Positions 52,873-62,448 of a stretch of 64,000 nt of DNA are shown here, in pieces. Location of the stretch: NCBI GenBank assembly GCA_900539425.1, contig UQBX01000003.1, forward strand, positions 1-64,000, written 5' to 3'. The translations under genes were made by a program, and so were the position numbers. This DNA is from an uncultured Oscillospiraceae bacterium. Its GTDB lineage: Bacteria > Bacillota > Clostridia > Oscillospirales > Acutalibacteraceae. Position 1 is the stretch's first letter. Each line of letters starts with the position of its first letter. The notes under the pieces are model-generated. The model was given only the letters and a program-made list of their open reading frames with translations. It did no database searches and was not told the DNA's origin.

Positions 52873-53726
52873 TATTTTCTGTTTTTGCTAATTTTGATAA
52901 AAGTGATATACGCGCTATGGCAGACGGTGTCATAAAAGTTCTGTCAGGCCCTCAAAACAGGGTTGCGTTTCACGAAAAATACAGCTCTCTTTTAAACGAT
53001 TATGACTGTGATTTTCTGCCTGAGTCAGAACTTTACAGCGTGTGTGATATAGCCGTTGTATTGGGCGGAGACGGCACTACTATGAAAGTGGCTAAGAAAG
53101 CCGCTATAAACGGCAAACCCGCTCTCGGAATAAACGGAGGCAGACTCGGCTTTTTGAGCGCTGTTGAGCGCAATGAACTTCCATTGCTTGAAAAAGTATT
53201 AAAAGGCGAATATACAGTCAATGAAAGGATAATGCTCAAAGCCGATGTAATTAAGAATGGAGAAGTAATAAGCCATAATCACTGCCTTAATGACGCCGTG
53301 CTTTCCAGAGGAGATTTCGCAAGGCTTATTGATATAGATATTAAGTCTGACAAAACCGATATGCTCAGTGTCAGGGCAGACGGCGTTATAATTTCGACTC
53401 CTACCGGCTCAACGGCATACTCTTTGGCCGCAGGCGGCCCTATTTTAAGTCCGGATCTTAACTGTTTCGTTATTACTTCAATCTGCCCCCATTCGCTTAT
53501 GGACAGAAGTATTGTTGTCAATTCAAAATTCGCACTCAATATATCTGTCAGAAGTGATGTTTATAATAATGCAATACTTACTTGCGACGGAGAGTCACCG
53601 TTTGAAGTTGACAGTGACTGCACGGTGTCCGTATCGCTTTCGAATTACAAAGCAAAACTTATTAAGGTTAAACCCGATAATTTTTATCAGACTGTTAAAA
53701 AGAAAATTATCGAGAGAGGCTCGTAG
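52869..53726 (+). CDS. nadK: NAD kinase
   Basis: 285 residues. GGDGTTMKVAKKAA (GGDGT motif), 'ALGINGGRLGFLSAV', 'LNDAVLSRGD', 'ISTPTGSTAYSLAAGGPILS' and 'ICPHSLMDRSIVV'. Makes NADP from NAD and ATP or polyphosphate. In the tlyA-nadK-argR-recN order usual for Firmicutes. Confidence 0.95.
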   Translation: MIFSVFANFDKSDIRAMADGVIKVLSGPQNRVAFHEKYSSLLNDYDCDFLPESELYSVCDIAVVLGGDGTTMKVAKKAAINGKPALGINGGRLGFLSAVERNELPLLEKVLKGEYTVNERIMLKADVIKNGEVISHNHCLNDAVLSRGDFARLIDIDIKSDKTDMLSVRADGVIISTPTGSTAYSLAAGGPILSPDLNCFVITSICPHSLMDRSIVVNSKFALNISVRSDVYNNAILTCDGESPFEVDSDCTVSVSLSNYKAKLIKVKPDNFYQTVKKKIIERGS

Positions 53727-53729
53727 CTT

Positions 53730-54194
53730 ATGAAAAAAAGAAGACTTGCAAAAATAATCGAACTTATAAATAAATATAAAATAGAAACACAGGAAGAACT
53801 GCAGGCATATCTTAAAGAAAGCGGTTTTGACGTAACGCAGGCAACAATTTCAAGGGATATTAAGGAATTAAGGCTTGTAAAGGAACTTTCAGATGAAAGC
53901 CGCTATATTTATTCAACCGGTGTTAAGGACTCTCGTTCTGATTCTGATTTCAGAATGAGCGGAATTTTCAGTGAGTCCATAATCAGTGTTGATTACGCTG
54001 CAAATACGGTATGCATAAAATGCTGTTCGGGTACTGCGGGCGCAGTTTGCACTGCTATAGATTCATCAAGGTGGACCGGCGTGCTTGGTACTATTGCGGG
54101 TGATGACACTATTTTCGTGCTTTGCAGAAATGAAAAGGCAGCACGCGTTTTTACTTCAAATTTGGAGAAAGTTATAAATGTTAAAAACTCTTGA
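53730..54194 (+). CDS. argR: Arginine repressor
   Basis: 154 residues. N-terminal winged HTH ('INKYKIETQEELQAYLKESG', 'FDVTQATISRDIKELRLVK') and C-terminal arginine-binding/hexamer domain with GTIAGDDTIFVLCRN. Its 3' end overlaps recN by 17 bases. Confidence 0.94.
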   Translation: MKKRRLAKIIELINKYKIETQEELQAYLKESGFDVTQATISRDIKELRLVKELSDESRYIYSTGVKDSRSDSDFRMSGIFSESIISVDYAANTVCIKCCSGTAGAVCTAIDSSRWTGVLGTIAGDDTIFVLCRNEKAARVFTSNLEKVINVKNS

Positions 54195-55854
54195 TATTGA
54201 AAATATTGCGGTAATAGAAAAAGCGCAAATAGAATTTTCAGCTGGTTTTAACGTACTTACAGGTGAAACGGGCGCAGGTAAATCAATTGTTGTTGACTCT
54301 ATAAATGCTATTTCAGGCGAGCGTACTTCAAGGGAGCTTGTAAGAAACGGAGCGGATTTTGCGTTTGTTTCTGCTCTTTTTACGGATATCAACAAAGCTG
54401 TAAAGGACAAGCTTTCTGAGCTTGGATATATACCTGAAGAAGATAATTCCCTTTTACTTACAAGGCGGATAAGCAGTGACGGTAAATCCGCCTGTAAAAT
54501 AAACGGCAGACCTGCAACTGTTTCTGTTCTGCGTGAAGTAGGGGATACACTCGTAAATATTCACGGCCAGCATGACAGTCAGTCGCTTCTCAATCCCGAT
54601 TGTCATTATAAGTTTATTGATATGCTTTCAGGCGGCAGTGAGCTTATAGAAAATTATAAAAGTGCTTTTTCTGAGTTCATTCATATACGGCGCCGTTTAA
54701 AGCAGCTTACTGCACAGGCGGAAAAGAATGACAACAGTACGGAACTGCTTGATTTTCAAATCAATGAACTTGAAAACGCAGATATTAAAGTCGGTGAAAC
54801 AGAAAAACTTACGGCGCGTAAAAAAATTCTTGATAATGCAGACGGGGCTCTTGAGGCTTATAATGCAGTTCTTTCCACGCTCAGCGGGGATGATGAAAAC
54901 GCCGGTGTAAAGTTGTCTCTTGCAGGCGTTGCTAATGAAATAGAAAAGTATTCTGATGTTTCAGATGATACCGCAAAGGCGTATTCGCTTTTGCAGAATA
55001 TAGATGATGAGCTTGAAACTGTAAAAAGCCTTGTAGAAAATGCGGCACAGTCGCTTGATTATGACCCCGATGAAAAAGAAAAAATAGAGGAAAGACTTGA
55101 TCAGCTTTATAGGCTTGGCAAAAAATACGGCGGCACTGAAGAAGCAATGCTTGAAAATCTTGAGAAATTCAAAGCCCAAAGAGCCGCTATCAATACTGAT
55201 GAAGAGGAACTTGAAAAGCTCACTGAAGAATATGACAGCTCCTTTGATAAGGTTCAAAAGCTTGCCGCCGAGCTTTCCGATTTAAGGAAACAGACTGCTC
55301 TTAAATTTGAAAATGATGTAAAGGCTCAGCTTGAATTTCTTGATATGCCGAAAATCAGTTTCAAAGTCAATTTTGAGAAAGGTATTCTTTCATCAGCCGG
55401 CATAGATAAGATTGAGTTCCTTATTTCAACTAATCCGGGTGAACCGCCTAAGCCTCTTGCAAAGATAGCATCAGGCGGTGAACTTTCAAGAATTATGCTT
55501 GCAATAAAAAATATTTTAGCCTATAATGATACGGTCGATACTTTAATTTTTGATGAAATCGATACGGGCGTATCCGGCAGGGCAAGCGTTAAGATAGGAA
55601 TGAAGCTGAAATCTGTTTCCCAAAATACGCAGGTTATAACAGTTACACATTCGGCACAGATTGCTGCTTTTGCTGACACACACTTTCTTATTCAGAAAGA
55701 TTATGAAAACGAAAGAACTTATACAAAAGTTACAGCGCTTGATTTTGAAAACAGAAAGTATGAGCTTGCCAGAATAATGGGCGGGCTTCAGATAACCGAT
55801 GCTCTGCTTGAAGGAGCAAAGGAAATGTTGAAAAATGCTGAGGAGGACAGTTAA
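54178..55854 (+). CDS. recN: DNA repair protein RecN
   Basis: 558 residues, SMC-like. Walker A 'GETGAGKSIVVDSINAISGE', signature region 'ASGGELSRIMLAIKNI', Walker B 'DTLIFDEIDTGVSGRAS', with a coiled-coil between (about 160-370). Holds broken chromosome ends during double-strand repair. Ribosome site lies within argR; stop abuts tyrS start. Confidence 0.95.
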   Translation: MLKTLDIENIAVIEKAQIEFSAGFNVLTGETGAGKSIVVDSINAISGERTSRELVRNGADFAFVSALFTDINKAVKDKLSELGYIPEEDNSLLLTRRISSDGKSACKINGRPATVSVLREVGDTLVNIHGQHDSQSLLNPDCHYKFIDMLSGGSELIENYKSAFSEFIHIRRRLKQLTAQAEKNDNSTELLDFQINELENADIKVGETEKLTARKKILDNADGALEAYNAVLSTLSGDDENAGVKLSLAGVANEIEKYSDVSDDTAKAYSLLQNIDDELETVKSLVENAAQSLDYDPDEKEKIEERLDQLYRLGKKYGGTEEAMLENLEKFKAQRAAINTDEEELEKLTEEYDSSFDKVQKLAAELSDLRKQTALKFENDVKAQLEFLDMPKISFKVNFEKGILSSAGIDKIEFLISTNPGEPPKPLAKIASGGELSRIMLAIKNILAYNDTVDTLIFDEIDTGVSGRASVKIGMKLKSVSQNTQVITVTHSAQIAAFADTHFLIQKDYENERTYTKVTALDFENRKYELARIMGGLQITDALLEGAKEMLKNAEEDS

Positions 55855-57078
55855 ATGGGAATTTACGAGGAACTGCGTGAACGCGGATTAATTGCGCAGA
55901 TAACCGATGAGGAAAGAGTCAGAGATCTTGTGAATAACGGCAAAGCGGTTTTCTATATTGGTTTTGATCCGACCGCAGATTCACTTCATGTAGGTCATTT
56001 TATGGCTTTAACTCTTATGAAAAGACTTCAGGAAGCCGGAAATAAGCCGATTGCTCTTATCGGCGGCGGTACCGGTATGATAGGTGATCCGAGCGGAAGA
56101 ACCGATATGAGACAGATGCTTACTGTTGAAACTATTCAGCATAACTGCGATTGCTTTAAAAAGCAGATGTCAAAATTTATTGATTTTTCTGACGGCAAAG
56201 CACTTATGGTAAATAATGCAGACTGGCTGCTCGGACTTAACTATATTGAACTTTTAAGAGAAGTAGGCGCATGCTTCTCTGTTAACCGCATGCTTTCTTT
56301 TGAATGCTACAAGCAGAGAATGGAGCGCGGTCTTTCATTCCTTGAGTTCAACTATATGATAATGCAGAGCTACGATTTCTATGCTCTTTATCAAAAGTAC
56401 GGCTGTAATCTTCAGTTCGGCGGAGATGATCAATGGTCTAATATGATTGGCGGCATGGAGCTTATCAGAAGAAAGCTCAACGGCTGTGCTGATGCTATGA
56501 CTATAACTCTGCTTACAAATTCCGAAGGCAAAAAAATGGGCAAAACTCAGAAAGGCGCTGTTTGGCTTGATCCTGAAAAGACTTCGCCATACGAGTTTTA
56601 TCAGTATTGGCGCAATGTGGATGATGCTGATGTTATCAAGTGCATGAAACTTCTTACATTTATGCCTCTTGATGAAATTGCAGAATATGAAAAGCTTGAG
56701 GGCGCTCAGCTTAACTCTGCTAAGGAAAAACTTGCGTTTGAACTCACTAAACTTGTTCACAGCAAGGATGAAGCAGTTAAGGCTCAGAATGCCGCTAAGG
56801 CGCTTTTCGGCGGCGGAGCAGATAATTCAGATATGCCGTCAACGATTGTTGAGGATGCTGATTTTGACGAAAATTCAAATGCGGCAGTTCTTGATCTTAT
56901 GCTTAAAGCCGGCATGATAAAGTCTAAAGGTGAAGGCAGAAGACTTGTTCAGCAGGGCGGTGTAACTGTCAATGATGAAAAAATGACTGATCCGTATATG
57001 ACTGTTTCAAAAGAAGACCTTGAAAAAGAAGTAATTATAAGAAAAGGCAAAAAGGTATACAGAAAATTTACTGTATAA
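55855..57078 (+). CDS. tyrS: Tyrosyl-tRNA synthetase
   Basis: 407 residues. Class I synthetase: 'GFDPTADSLHVGHFMALTLM' (HIGH as HVGH), 'GDDQWSNMIGGMELIRR', KMGKT as KMSKS-like loop, and a C-terminal S4 domain ('GEGRRLVQQGGVTVNDEKM'). Starts right after the recN stop. No T-box leader precedes it, as it is inside the operon. Ends at a strong terminator. Confidence 0.95.
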   Translation: MGIYEELRERGLIAQITDEERVRDLVNNGKAVFYIGFDPTADSLHVGHFMALTLMKRLQEAGNKPIALIGGGTGMIGDPSGRTDMRQMLTVETIQHNCDCFKKQMSKFIDFSDGKALMVNNADWLLGLNYIELLREVGACFSVNRMLSFECYKQRMERGLSFLEFNYMIMQSYDFYALYQKYGCNLQFGGDDQWSNMIGGMELIRRKLNGCADAMTITLLTNSEGKKMGKTQKGAVWLDPEKTSPYEFYQYWRNVDDADVIKCMKLLTFMPLDEIAEYEKLEGAQLNSAKEKLAFELTKLVHSKDEAVKAQNAAKALFGGGADNSDMPSTIVEDADFDENSNAAVLDLMLKAGMIKSKGEGRRLVQQGGVTVNDEKMTDPYMTVSKEDLEKEVIIRKGKKVYRKFTV

Positions 57079-57081
57079 TAT

Positions 57082-57110
57082 AAGGCGGGATATTCCCGCC
57101 TTTTTATTAT
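57082..57110 (+). terminator. Rho-independent terminator after tyrS
   Basis: AAGGCGGGA, short loop TAT, TCCCGCCTT with following T run: the end of the long dxs-tyrS unit. Confidence 0.93.
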
Positions 57111-57186
57111 GTTTATTATATAATAATTCGTAAATATTATATTGAAGACGGCGTGTGCTTTTGATATAATATTTGGTGGTGATTTT

Positions 57187-59163
57187 ATGCCTGACATTCA
57201 GAAAAAGATAGAAGATTTAAGAAAAACTCTGCGCTATCACAGCGACAGGTATTATAACGATGACGCACCTGAAATTGAGGACTATGAATATGATATGATG
57301 ATGCGTGAGCTGCAGGAGCTTGAGCAGAAATATCCTGAGTATGACAGTCCCGATTCTCCTACTAAAAGGGTGGGAGGCAAGGCGGACAACAGTTTTGAGA
57401 GTGTTGTTCACACCGTTAGAATGGAATCTTTGCAGGACGCATTTTCTAAAGAAGAAATAAAAGACTTTGAAAAACGCGTTACTGACGTTGTTTCAAATCC
57501 GCATTATTGTGTTGAACCCAAAATTGACGGTCTTTCTGTGTCTCTCGAATACCGAAACGGTGTGTTTGTAAGAGGTTCAACTCGGGGCGACGGCAATATA
57601 GGCGAAGATGTAAGCGGCAATTTACGTGTTATTCACAACATACCGCTTAAACTGAAAAAAGAAATTCCCTATATAGAAGTGCGCGGCGAAGTCTATATGC
57701 CGAAAAAGAGTTTTGAAAAGGTTGTTGACCGCCAACTTATAAACGGAGAAAAACCTTTTAAAAATCCAAGAAATGCAGCCGCAGGCTCTCTTAGGCAGAA
57801 AGACAGTAAAGTGGCTGCAACACGCGGACTTGATATATTTGTTTTTAATGTTCAGCAGGTAGAGGGCGTTACGCTTACTTCTCACAAGCAAAGCCTTGAT
57901 TTTCTTAAAGAACTCGGATTTAATACCATTCCGGGATATAGTGTTGTTGATAATATTGACGACGCGCTTGATATCATTGATAAAATAGGCGAAAACAGAG
58001 GCAGTCTTGAATACGATATAGACGGAGCTGTTGTAAAAGTTGATGATTTTGCAATGCGTGAACAGCTGGGTTCAACTGCAAAATTCCCTAAATGGGCAGT
58101 TGCTTTTAAATATCCACCCGAGGAGAAACAGACAAAAATTATCGATATTGAGGTTGCAGTCGGCAGAACGGGAGTTCTTACTCCTACCGCAGTACTTGAG
58201 CCTGTTCATCTTGCCGGTACAACTGTTTCAAGGGCAACACTCCATAACCAGGACTTTATAGCCGAAAAAGGTATTGCTATAGGTGATATCGTAACTGTGC
58301 GCAAAGCCGGGGAAATAATTCCTGAGGTGTTATGTGTTAATGAGCATAATTCCGAAGGGTATTTTGAACTTCCTAAGATATGCCCCAGTTGCTCAAGCAC
58401 TGTAATAAGAGAAGAAGGCGAAGCCGCAGTTAGGTGTATCAATCCGGACTGCCCCGCTCAGCTTCTTAGAAATATTATCCATTTCTGCTCACGTGATGCT
58501 ATGGATATAGAAGGCTTGGGGCCGGCAATTATCGAAGTGTTTGTGAATAACGGGCTTATAGAAAAAACAGAGGATATCTACTATCTTACTTTTGATAAAA
58601 TTAATTCCGCATCTCTTGAAGGATTTAAAGATAAGAGTATTAATAATATAATCACTTCAATTGAGAATTCAAAGAAAAATGATCTTTCAAAACTTATTTT
58701 TGCCCTTGGTATTCGACATGTAGGCGCAAAGGCCGCAAAGCTCCTTTCAGATCATTTCGGTGAAATGGATAAAATCATGGAAGCGTCTGTTGAAGATATT
58801 CTTAAAATTGACGGCTTTGGAGAGATTATGGCGGAAAGCGTCTGTGAATATTTCAAAAATGAAAAAACACGGAGTTTTGTAGAAAGTCTTAAAAATGCGG
58901 GAGTTAATATGAAATCTCTGTCAGTTATCACTGACACAAGATTTGAAGGAAAGACTTTTGTTCTTACAGGAACTTTAACTCAGTTTACAAGGGCGGAAGC
59001 CTCAAAAATCATTGAGGAATTCGGCGGCAAAACCGCATCTTCCGTTTCCAAAAAAACAAGTTTTGTTCTTGCGGGTGAAGCTGCAGGAAGCAAATTGGAT
59101 AAAGCTAATGCTCTCGGTATAGAGATAATCAGTGAAGAACAATTTAAAGAGATGATCAAATGA
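57187..59163 (+). CDS. ligA: NAD-dependent DNA ligase
   Basis: 658 residues from ATG 57187 with GGTGGTGAT 4 bases upstream; an in-frame ATG at 57142 is too far up. Ia domain 'LRYHSDRYYNDDAPEIEDYE', active Lys in VEPKIDGLSVSL, OB fold, Cys4 zinc finger (CPSC...CINPDC), helix-hairpin-helix repeats ('HFCSRDAMDIEGLGPAIIEV') and a C-terminal BRCT domain. Joins DNA nicks in replication and repair. Overlaps the next gene by 4 bases. Confidence 0.95.
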   Translation: MPDIQKKIEDLRKTLRYHSDRYYNDDAPEIEDYEYDMMMRELQELEQKYPEYDSPDSPTKRVGGKADNSFESVVHTVRMESLQDAFSKEEIKDFEKRVTDVVSNPHYCVEPKIDGLSVSLEYRNGVFVRGSTRGDGNIGEDVSGNLRVIHNIPLKLKKEIPYIEVRGEVYMPKKSFEKVVDRQLINGEKPFKNPRNAAAGSLRQKDSKVAATRGLDIFVFNVQQVEGVTLTSHKQSLDFLKELGFNTIPGYSVVDNIDDALDIIDKIGENRGSLEYDIDGAVVKVDDFAMREQLGSTAKFPKWAVAFKYPPEEKQTKIIDIEVAVGRTGVLTPTAVLEPVHLAGTTVSRATLHNQDFIAEKGIAIGDIVTVRKAGEIIPEVLCVNEHNSEGYFELPKICPSCSSTVIREEGEAAVRCINPDCPAQLLRNIIHFCSRDAMDIEGLGPAIIEVFVNNGLIEKTEDIYYLTFDKINSASLEGFKDKSINNIITSIENSKKNDLSKLIFALGIRHVGAKAAKLLSDHFGEMDKIMEASVEDILKIDGFGEIMAESVCEYFKNEKTRSFVESLKNAGVNMKSLSVITDTRFEGKTFVLTGTLTQFTRAEASKIIEEFGGKTASSVSKKTSFVLAGEAAGSKLDKANALGIEIISEEQFKEMIK

Positions 59164-59993
59164 AAGAAATAAGAAAAAAACAAAAAAGATTATATACGGC
59201 AATGAAAATAATCGTTGCCGTAACGCTTGTATACATCGTTGTGTATATAGGAATTCAACCGTATACTGCTGAGTGGGGAAGCACGGTTTCCGTCATTCTA
59301 AGCTATCTCAGTGACGGTTTGATTGTAGTCAGCCTTGCAGTAGCACTTATATATTATTCGAGGTACGGAAAAACAAACGCTTTCCTTACTCGCATTGAGC
59401 ATGAAATAAAGGATTGCGGGTATTATATGATAAATGCGGATTCTTCAAATCAGGAGGCGTGCCTCAATTCTCTTTTTGACAAGCTAAAAAATGACGGCTA
59501 TGCTATTGAAAGCAACGTTGATTATGACGGGCTGGAGTTTACTTATGTTGCAGTGAAAAGAAAAGAGTTCTTTTACGTATGTGATATTGACGATCTTTCA
59601 AAAGATGATGTGCTTGCTTATCTTGACAGCACGGTAAATGATCTAACCGTTCGCCGTCTTAAAAGAGCGGGCAACTGCGTTATAGTATTTATAACCGATA
59701 AAGCTCAGGACGGAGCCGTTGCGCTTTCAAAAATGATATGTACTTTCGGTAAAAAGGATCAGCTTAAAATAGCAATTGCGATTGCAGAGCCTGAAACACG
59801 TAAGTGCTATTTCCTGGGAAATATGCAGACAAAAACTCAGGCAATGACTGCTGAGTATATTATGAACACCCGTGTGCCTATACCTGATGAACTCAAGCAT
59901 AAAGAAGTTCTTGAATTTCAGAAAGAGCTTGAAAAGCACATGGAAGAATTTACTATAAAAAGTTATCTTGATGGTACTTTTTATGCTCATTAA
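59160..59993 (+). CDS. Two-helix membrane protein of unknown function between ligA and murD
   Basis: 277 residues. Basic N-terminus, two membrane helices (about 16-36 and 48-66), then a cytoplasmic domain of about 200 residues: 'GKTNAFLTRIEHEIKDCGYY', 'DYDGLEFTYVAVKRKEFFYV', 'GNCVIVFITDKAQDGAVALS', 'EPETRKCYFLGNMQTKTQAM'. No known family was recognised. ATGA overlap with ligA and 11 bases before murD suggest co-expression with cell-wall or replication genes. Confidence 0.8.
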   Translation: MKEIRKKQKRLYTAMKIIVAVTLVYIVVYIGIQPYTAEWGSTVSVILSYLSDGLIVVSLAVALIYYSRYGKTNAFLTRIEHEIKDCGYYMINADSSNQEACLNSLFDKLKNDGYAIESNVDYDGLEFTYVAVKRKEFFYVCDIDDLSKDDVLAYLDSTVNDLTVRRLKRAGNCVIVFITDKAQDGAVALSKMICTFGKKDQLKIAIAIAEPETRKCYFLGNMQTKTQAMTAEYIMNTRVPIPDELKHKEVLEFQKELEKHMEEFTIKSYLDGTFYAH

Positions 59994-60004
59994 GAGGTGT
60001 TATA

Positions 60005-61435
60005 ATGACTGACAAAGTTAAAGAATACTTAGATTCATTAAAAGATAAAAAGGTTGCATTTGTAGGCATGGGAGTTGCAAATGTGCCGTGTGCCGAATGG
60101 CTTGCTGAGCACGGAGTTCAAGTTTATGCCTGCGATAAGAGAGACAGAGATTATATTGGAACAGAAATCTGCTCAAGACTTGATGCCCTTGGCGTGAAAT
60201 TCAGCCTTGGTGAGAATTATCTTGATATTCTTCCTGAAATGGATATTGTTTTCCGATCACATGGCATACTTCCGTTTCAGAATAAATGGATAGGTGAATG
60301 TATTGAAAGAGGGCAGAAAGTCACTACCGAAATGGAAGTGTTTTTCAGATTATGCCCTGCAAAAATAATAGGCGTAACGGGTTCAAACGGTAAAACAACC
60401 ACAACTACTATAATTTCGAAAATGCTCGAAGCAGAGGGTATAAAGGTTTATCTGGGCGGTAATATAGGCAAGGCGCTTATGCCTGAGCTTGAAAACATCA
60501 CTCCGGATGATATTGCGGTTGTTGAATTGTCGTCTTTCCAGCTTCTTACCATGGGGAACATGGTAAACAAGCCTGATATTTCGGTTGTTACAAATATTGA
60601 GATAACACATCAGGATCATCATGTTAATCTTGATGAGTATGTTGATGCTAAGAGAAACATTCTCATTTATCAGTCTGCAGATTCTAAAACAGTTTTGAAT
60701 GCGGACTGCGATTATTCTATCGGCTCTCGTGTTTATCATGATATGCGTTATGACGTCCGCGGTAAGCTGTATGAGTTTTCAATCAGTCATCCTGTTGAAA
60801 ACGGCGTTTTTCTTGATGAAAACGGTGATATAGTTTTCAGTGAGAACGGTGTTTATACTGTTTTGTTTAATAAAGATATAATCAAAATTCCCGGTATGCA
60901 TAATATTGAAAACTACTGCACCGCCATTTCCGCAGTTTGGGGTCTTGTTTCGGTTGAAAATATGAAAAAGATTGCCGAAACTTTCGGTGGAGTCGAACAC
61001 CGAATCGAATTTGTTCGTGAATTTAAAGGTGTTAAATATTATAACGATTCAATTGCCACATCGCCGTCACGAGTTATCAGCGGGCTCAAAGCCTTTAATC
61101 AAAAAATCATTATGATATGCGGCGGTTCAGACAAAGGCAACGATATGAGCCAAATGGTACCTCTGATTCTTGAAAAAGTTAAACTCATTGTTTTGAACGG
61201 TGCAACAGCAGATAAAATTTATGATGCCATTGTTTCAGACGATAATTATAAAAACAGCGGACTGAAGATTGAAAAGACAGATACAATGGAACATGCCCTT
61301 ATGATTGCAAAAGATTTTGCCGTAAGCGGTGATATTGTATCGCTTTGCCCGGCGTGCCCGGCATTTGACCAGTTCAAAACTTTCGAATACAGGGGCAGAA
61401 GATTTAAAGAACTTGTGAATGGATTTACAGAATGA
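60005..61435 (+). CDS. murD: UDP-N-acetylmuramoylalanine-D-glutamate ligase
   Basis: 476 residues. ATP loop 'IGVTGSNGKTTTTTIISKML', 'VVELSSFQLLTM', 'TNIEITHQDHHVNLDEYVDA' and 'GGVEHRIEFVREFKGVKYYN'. Adds D-Glu to UDP-MurNAc-L-Ala in peptidoglycan synthesis. GAGGTG lies 7 bases before ATG 60005. ATGA overlap with the following peptidase gene. Confidence 0.95.
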   Translation: MTDKVKEYLDSLKDKKVAFVGMGVANVPCAEWLAEHGVQVYACDKRDRDYIGTEICSRLDALGVKFSLGENYLDILPEMDIVFRSHGILPFQNKWIGECIERGQKVTTEMEVFFRLCPAKIIGVTGSNGKTTTTTIISKMLEAEGIKVYLGGNIGKALMPELENITPDDIAVVELSSFQLLTMGNMVNKPDISVVTNIEITHQDHHVNLDEYVDAKRNILIYQSADSKTVLNADCDYSIGSRVYHDMRYDVRGKLYEFSISHPVENGVFLDENGDIVFSENGVYTVLFNKDIIKIPGMHNIENYCTAISAVWGLVSVENMKKIAETFGGVEHRIEFVREFKGVKYYNDSIATSPSRVISGLKAFNQKIIMICGGSDKGNDMSQMVPLILEKVKLIVLNGATADKIYDAIVSDDNYKNSGLKIEKTDTMEHALMIAKDFAVSGDIVSLCPACPAFDQFKTFEYRGRRFKELVNGFTE

Positions 61436-62448
61436 TGGATACTTTGCAACTTTTAAAAAAATTAACTGAAAACTATGCTCTTTCGGGCTGTGAAGATAAT
61501 AATTACAGTGTTCTTGCCGAGTTGCTTTCAGATTACGGAGAAGTGCATATTGACAGTATGAATAATGTTTTCTGCACTTTCGGAGAAGGCATGCATTTTC
61601 TGCTTGATGCTCACACTGATGAAATAGGACTTATCGTTACTTCAATTACAGATGATGGATTTTTGAAGTTTTCTGCAAGCGGCGGAGTTGACAGACGTTT
61701 TTTGCCTGCAAGCGAAGTGACTGTACTCGGTAAAAAAAATCTGCGGGGCGTAATATGTGCCGTTCCTCCACATCTTCGCTCGGATAAGGATAAAAAAGTT
61801 AACGATATATCCGAACTTGCTGTTGATATCGGATACGGCAAATCTGAGGCCGAAGAGCTTGTTTCACCCGGTGACAGAATTGCTTTCAACCACAGTTTTG
61901 AAAAACTGTGCGGAAGTACAGTTGCTTCAAATTGTCTTGATGACAGGTGCGGAGTAGCTTCGCTTATTCTTGCTCTCAGCAGATTAAAGAAACTCCCTGT
62001 TAAAATTACGGTTATGCTTTCTTCTCAGGAAGAGGTAGGAACGCGCGGAGCAAAAGCTGGTGCTTTTTGCGTTGATGCTGATGAAGCAATAAGCGTGGAT
62101 GTTTCTTTCGGCTTTTCACCGCAATGCAGCAAAGATGATTGCGGAATGCTTTCTAAAGGGCCTATGATTGGATTTTCACCCGTACTTGATAAAAACATTT
62201 CGGATAAGCTTGTTAAATGTGCTGAAAAGAATGATATTCCGTATCAGAAAGAGATAATGAACGGCAGGACAAGCACAAACGCAGATGTTATTTCCGTATC
62301 AAAAGGCGGAGTGAAATGCGGGCTTATTTCAATCCCTCTCAGATATATGCATACACCTTGTGAGATTATTGATATTAAAGATGTTGAGGCAACAGCAGAT
62401 CTTATTGTTGCCTATATTTCCGAAAGGGCAGGTGAATGCGATGCTTAA
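61432..62448 (+). CDS. M42 family metallopeptidase (aminopeptidase), copy 1
   Basis: 338 residues. M42 metal ligands: H in LLDAHTDEIGLIVTS, D in 'CLDDRCGVASLI', E-E in SSQEEVGTRGAKAG, D in AISVDVSFG and H in 'PLRYMHTPCEIID'. Glutamyl or leucyl aminopeptidases of this family form large particles. Overlaps murD by 4 and copy 2 by 8 bases. Confidence 0.92.
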   Translation: MMDTLQLLKKLTENYALSGCEDNNYSVLAELLSDYGEVHIDSMNNVFCTFGEGMHFLLDAHTDEIGLIVTSITDDGFLKFSASGGVDRRFLPASEVTVLGKKNLRGVICAVPPHLRSDKDKKVNDISELAVDIGYGKSEAEELVSPGDRIAFNHSFEKLCGSTVASNCLDDRCGVASLILALSRLKKLPVKITVMLSSQEEVGTRGAKAGAFCVDADEAISVDVSFGFSPQCSKDDCGMLSKGPMIGFSPVLDKNISDKLVKCAEKNDIPYQKEIMNGRTSTNADVISVSKGGVKCGLISIPLRYMHTPCEIIDIKDVEATADLIVAYISERAGECDA

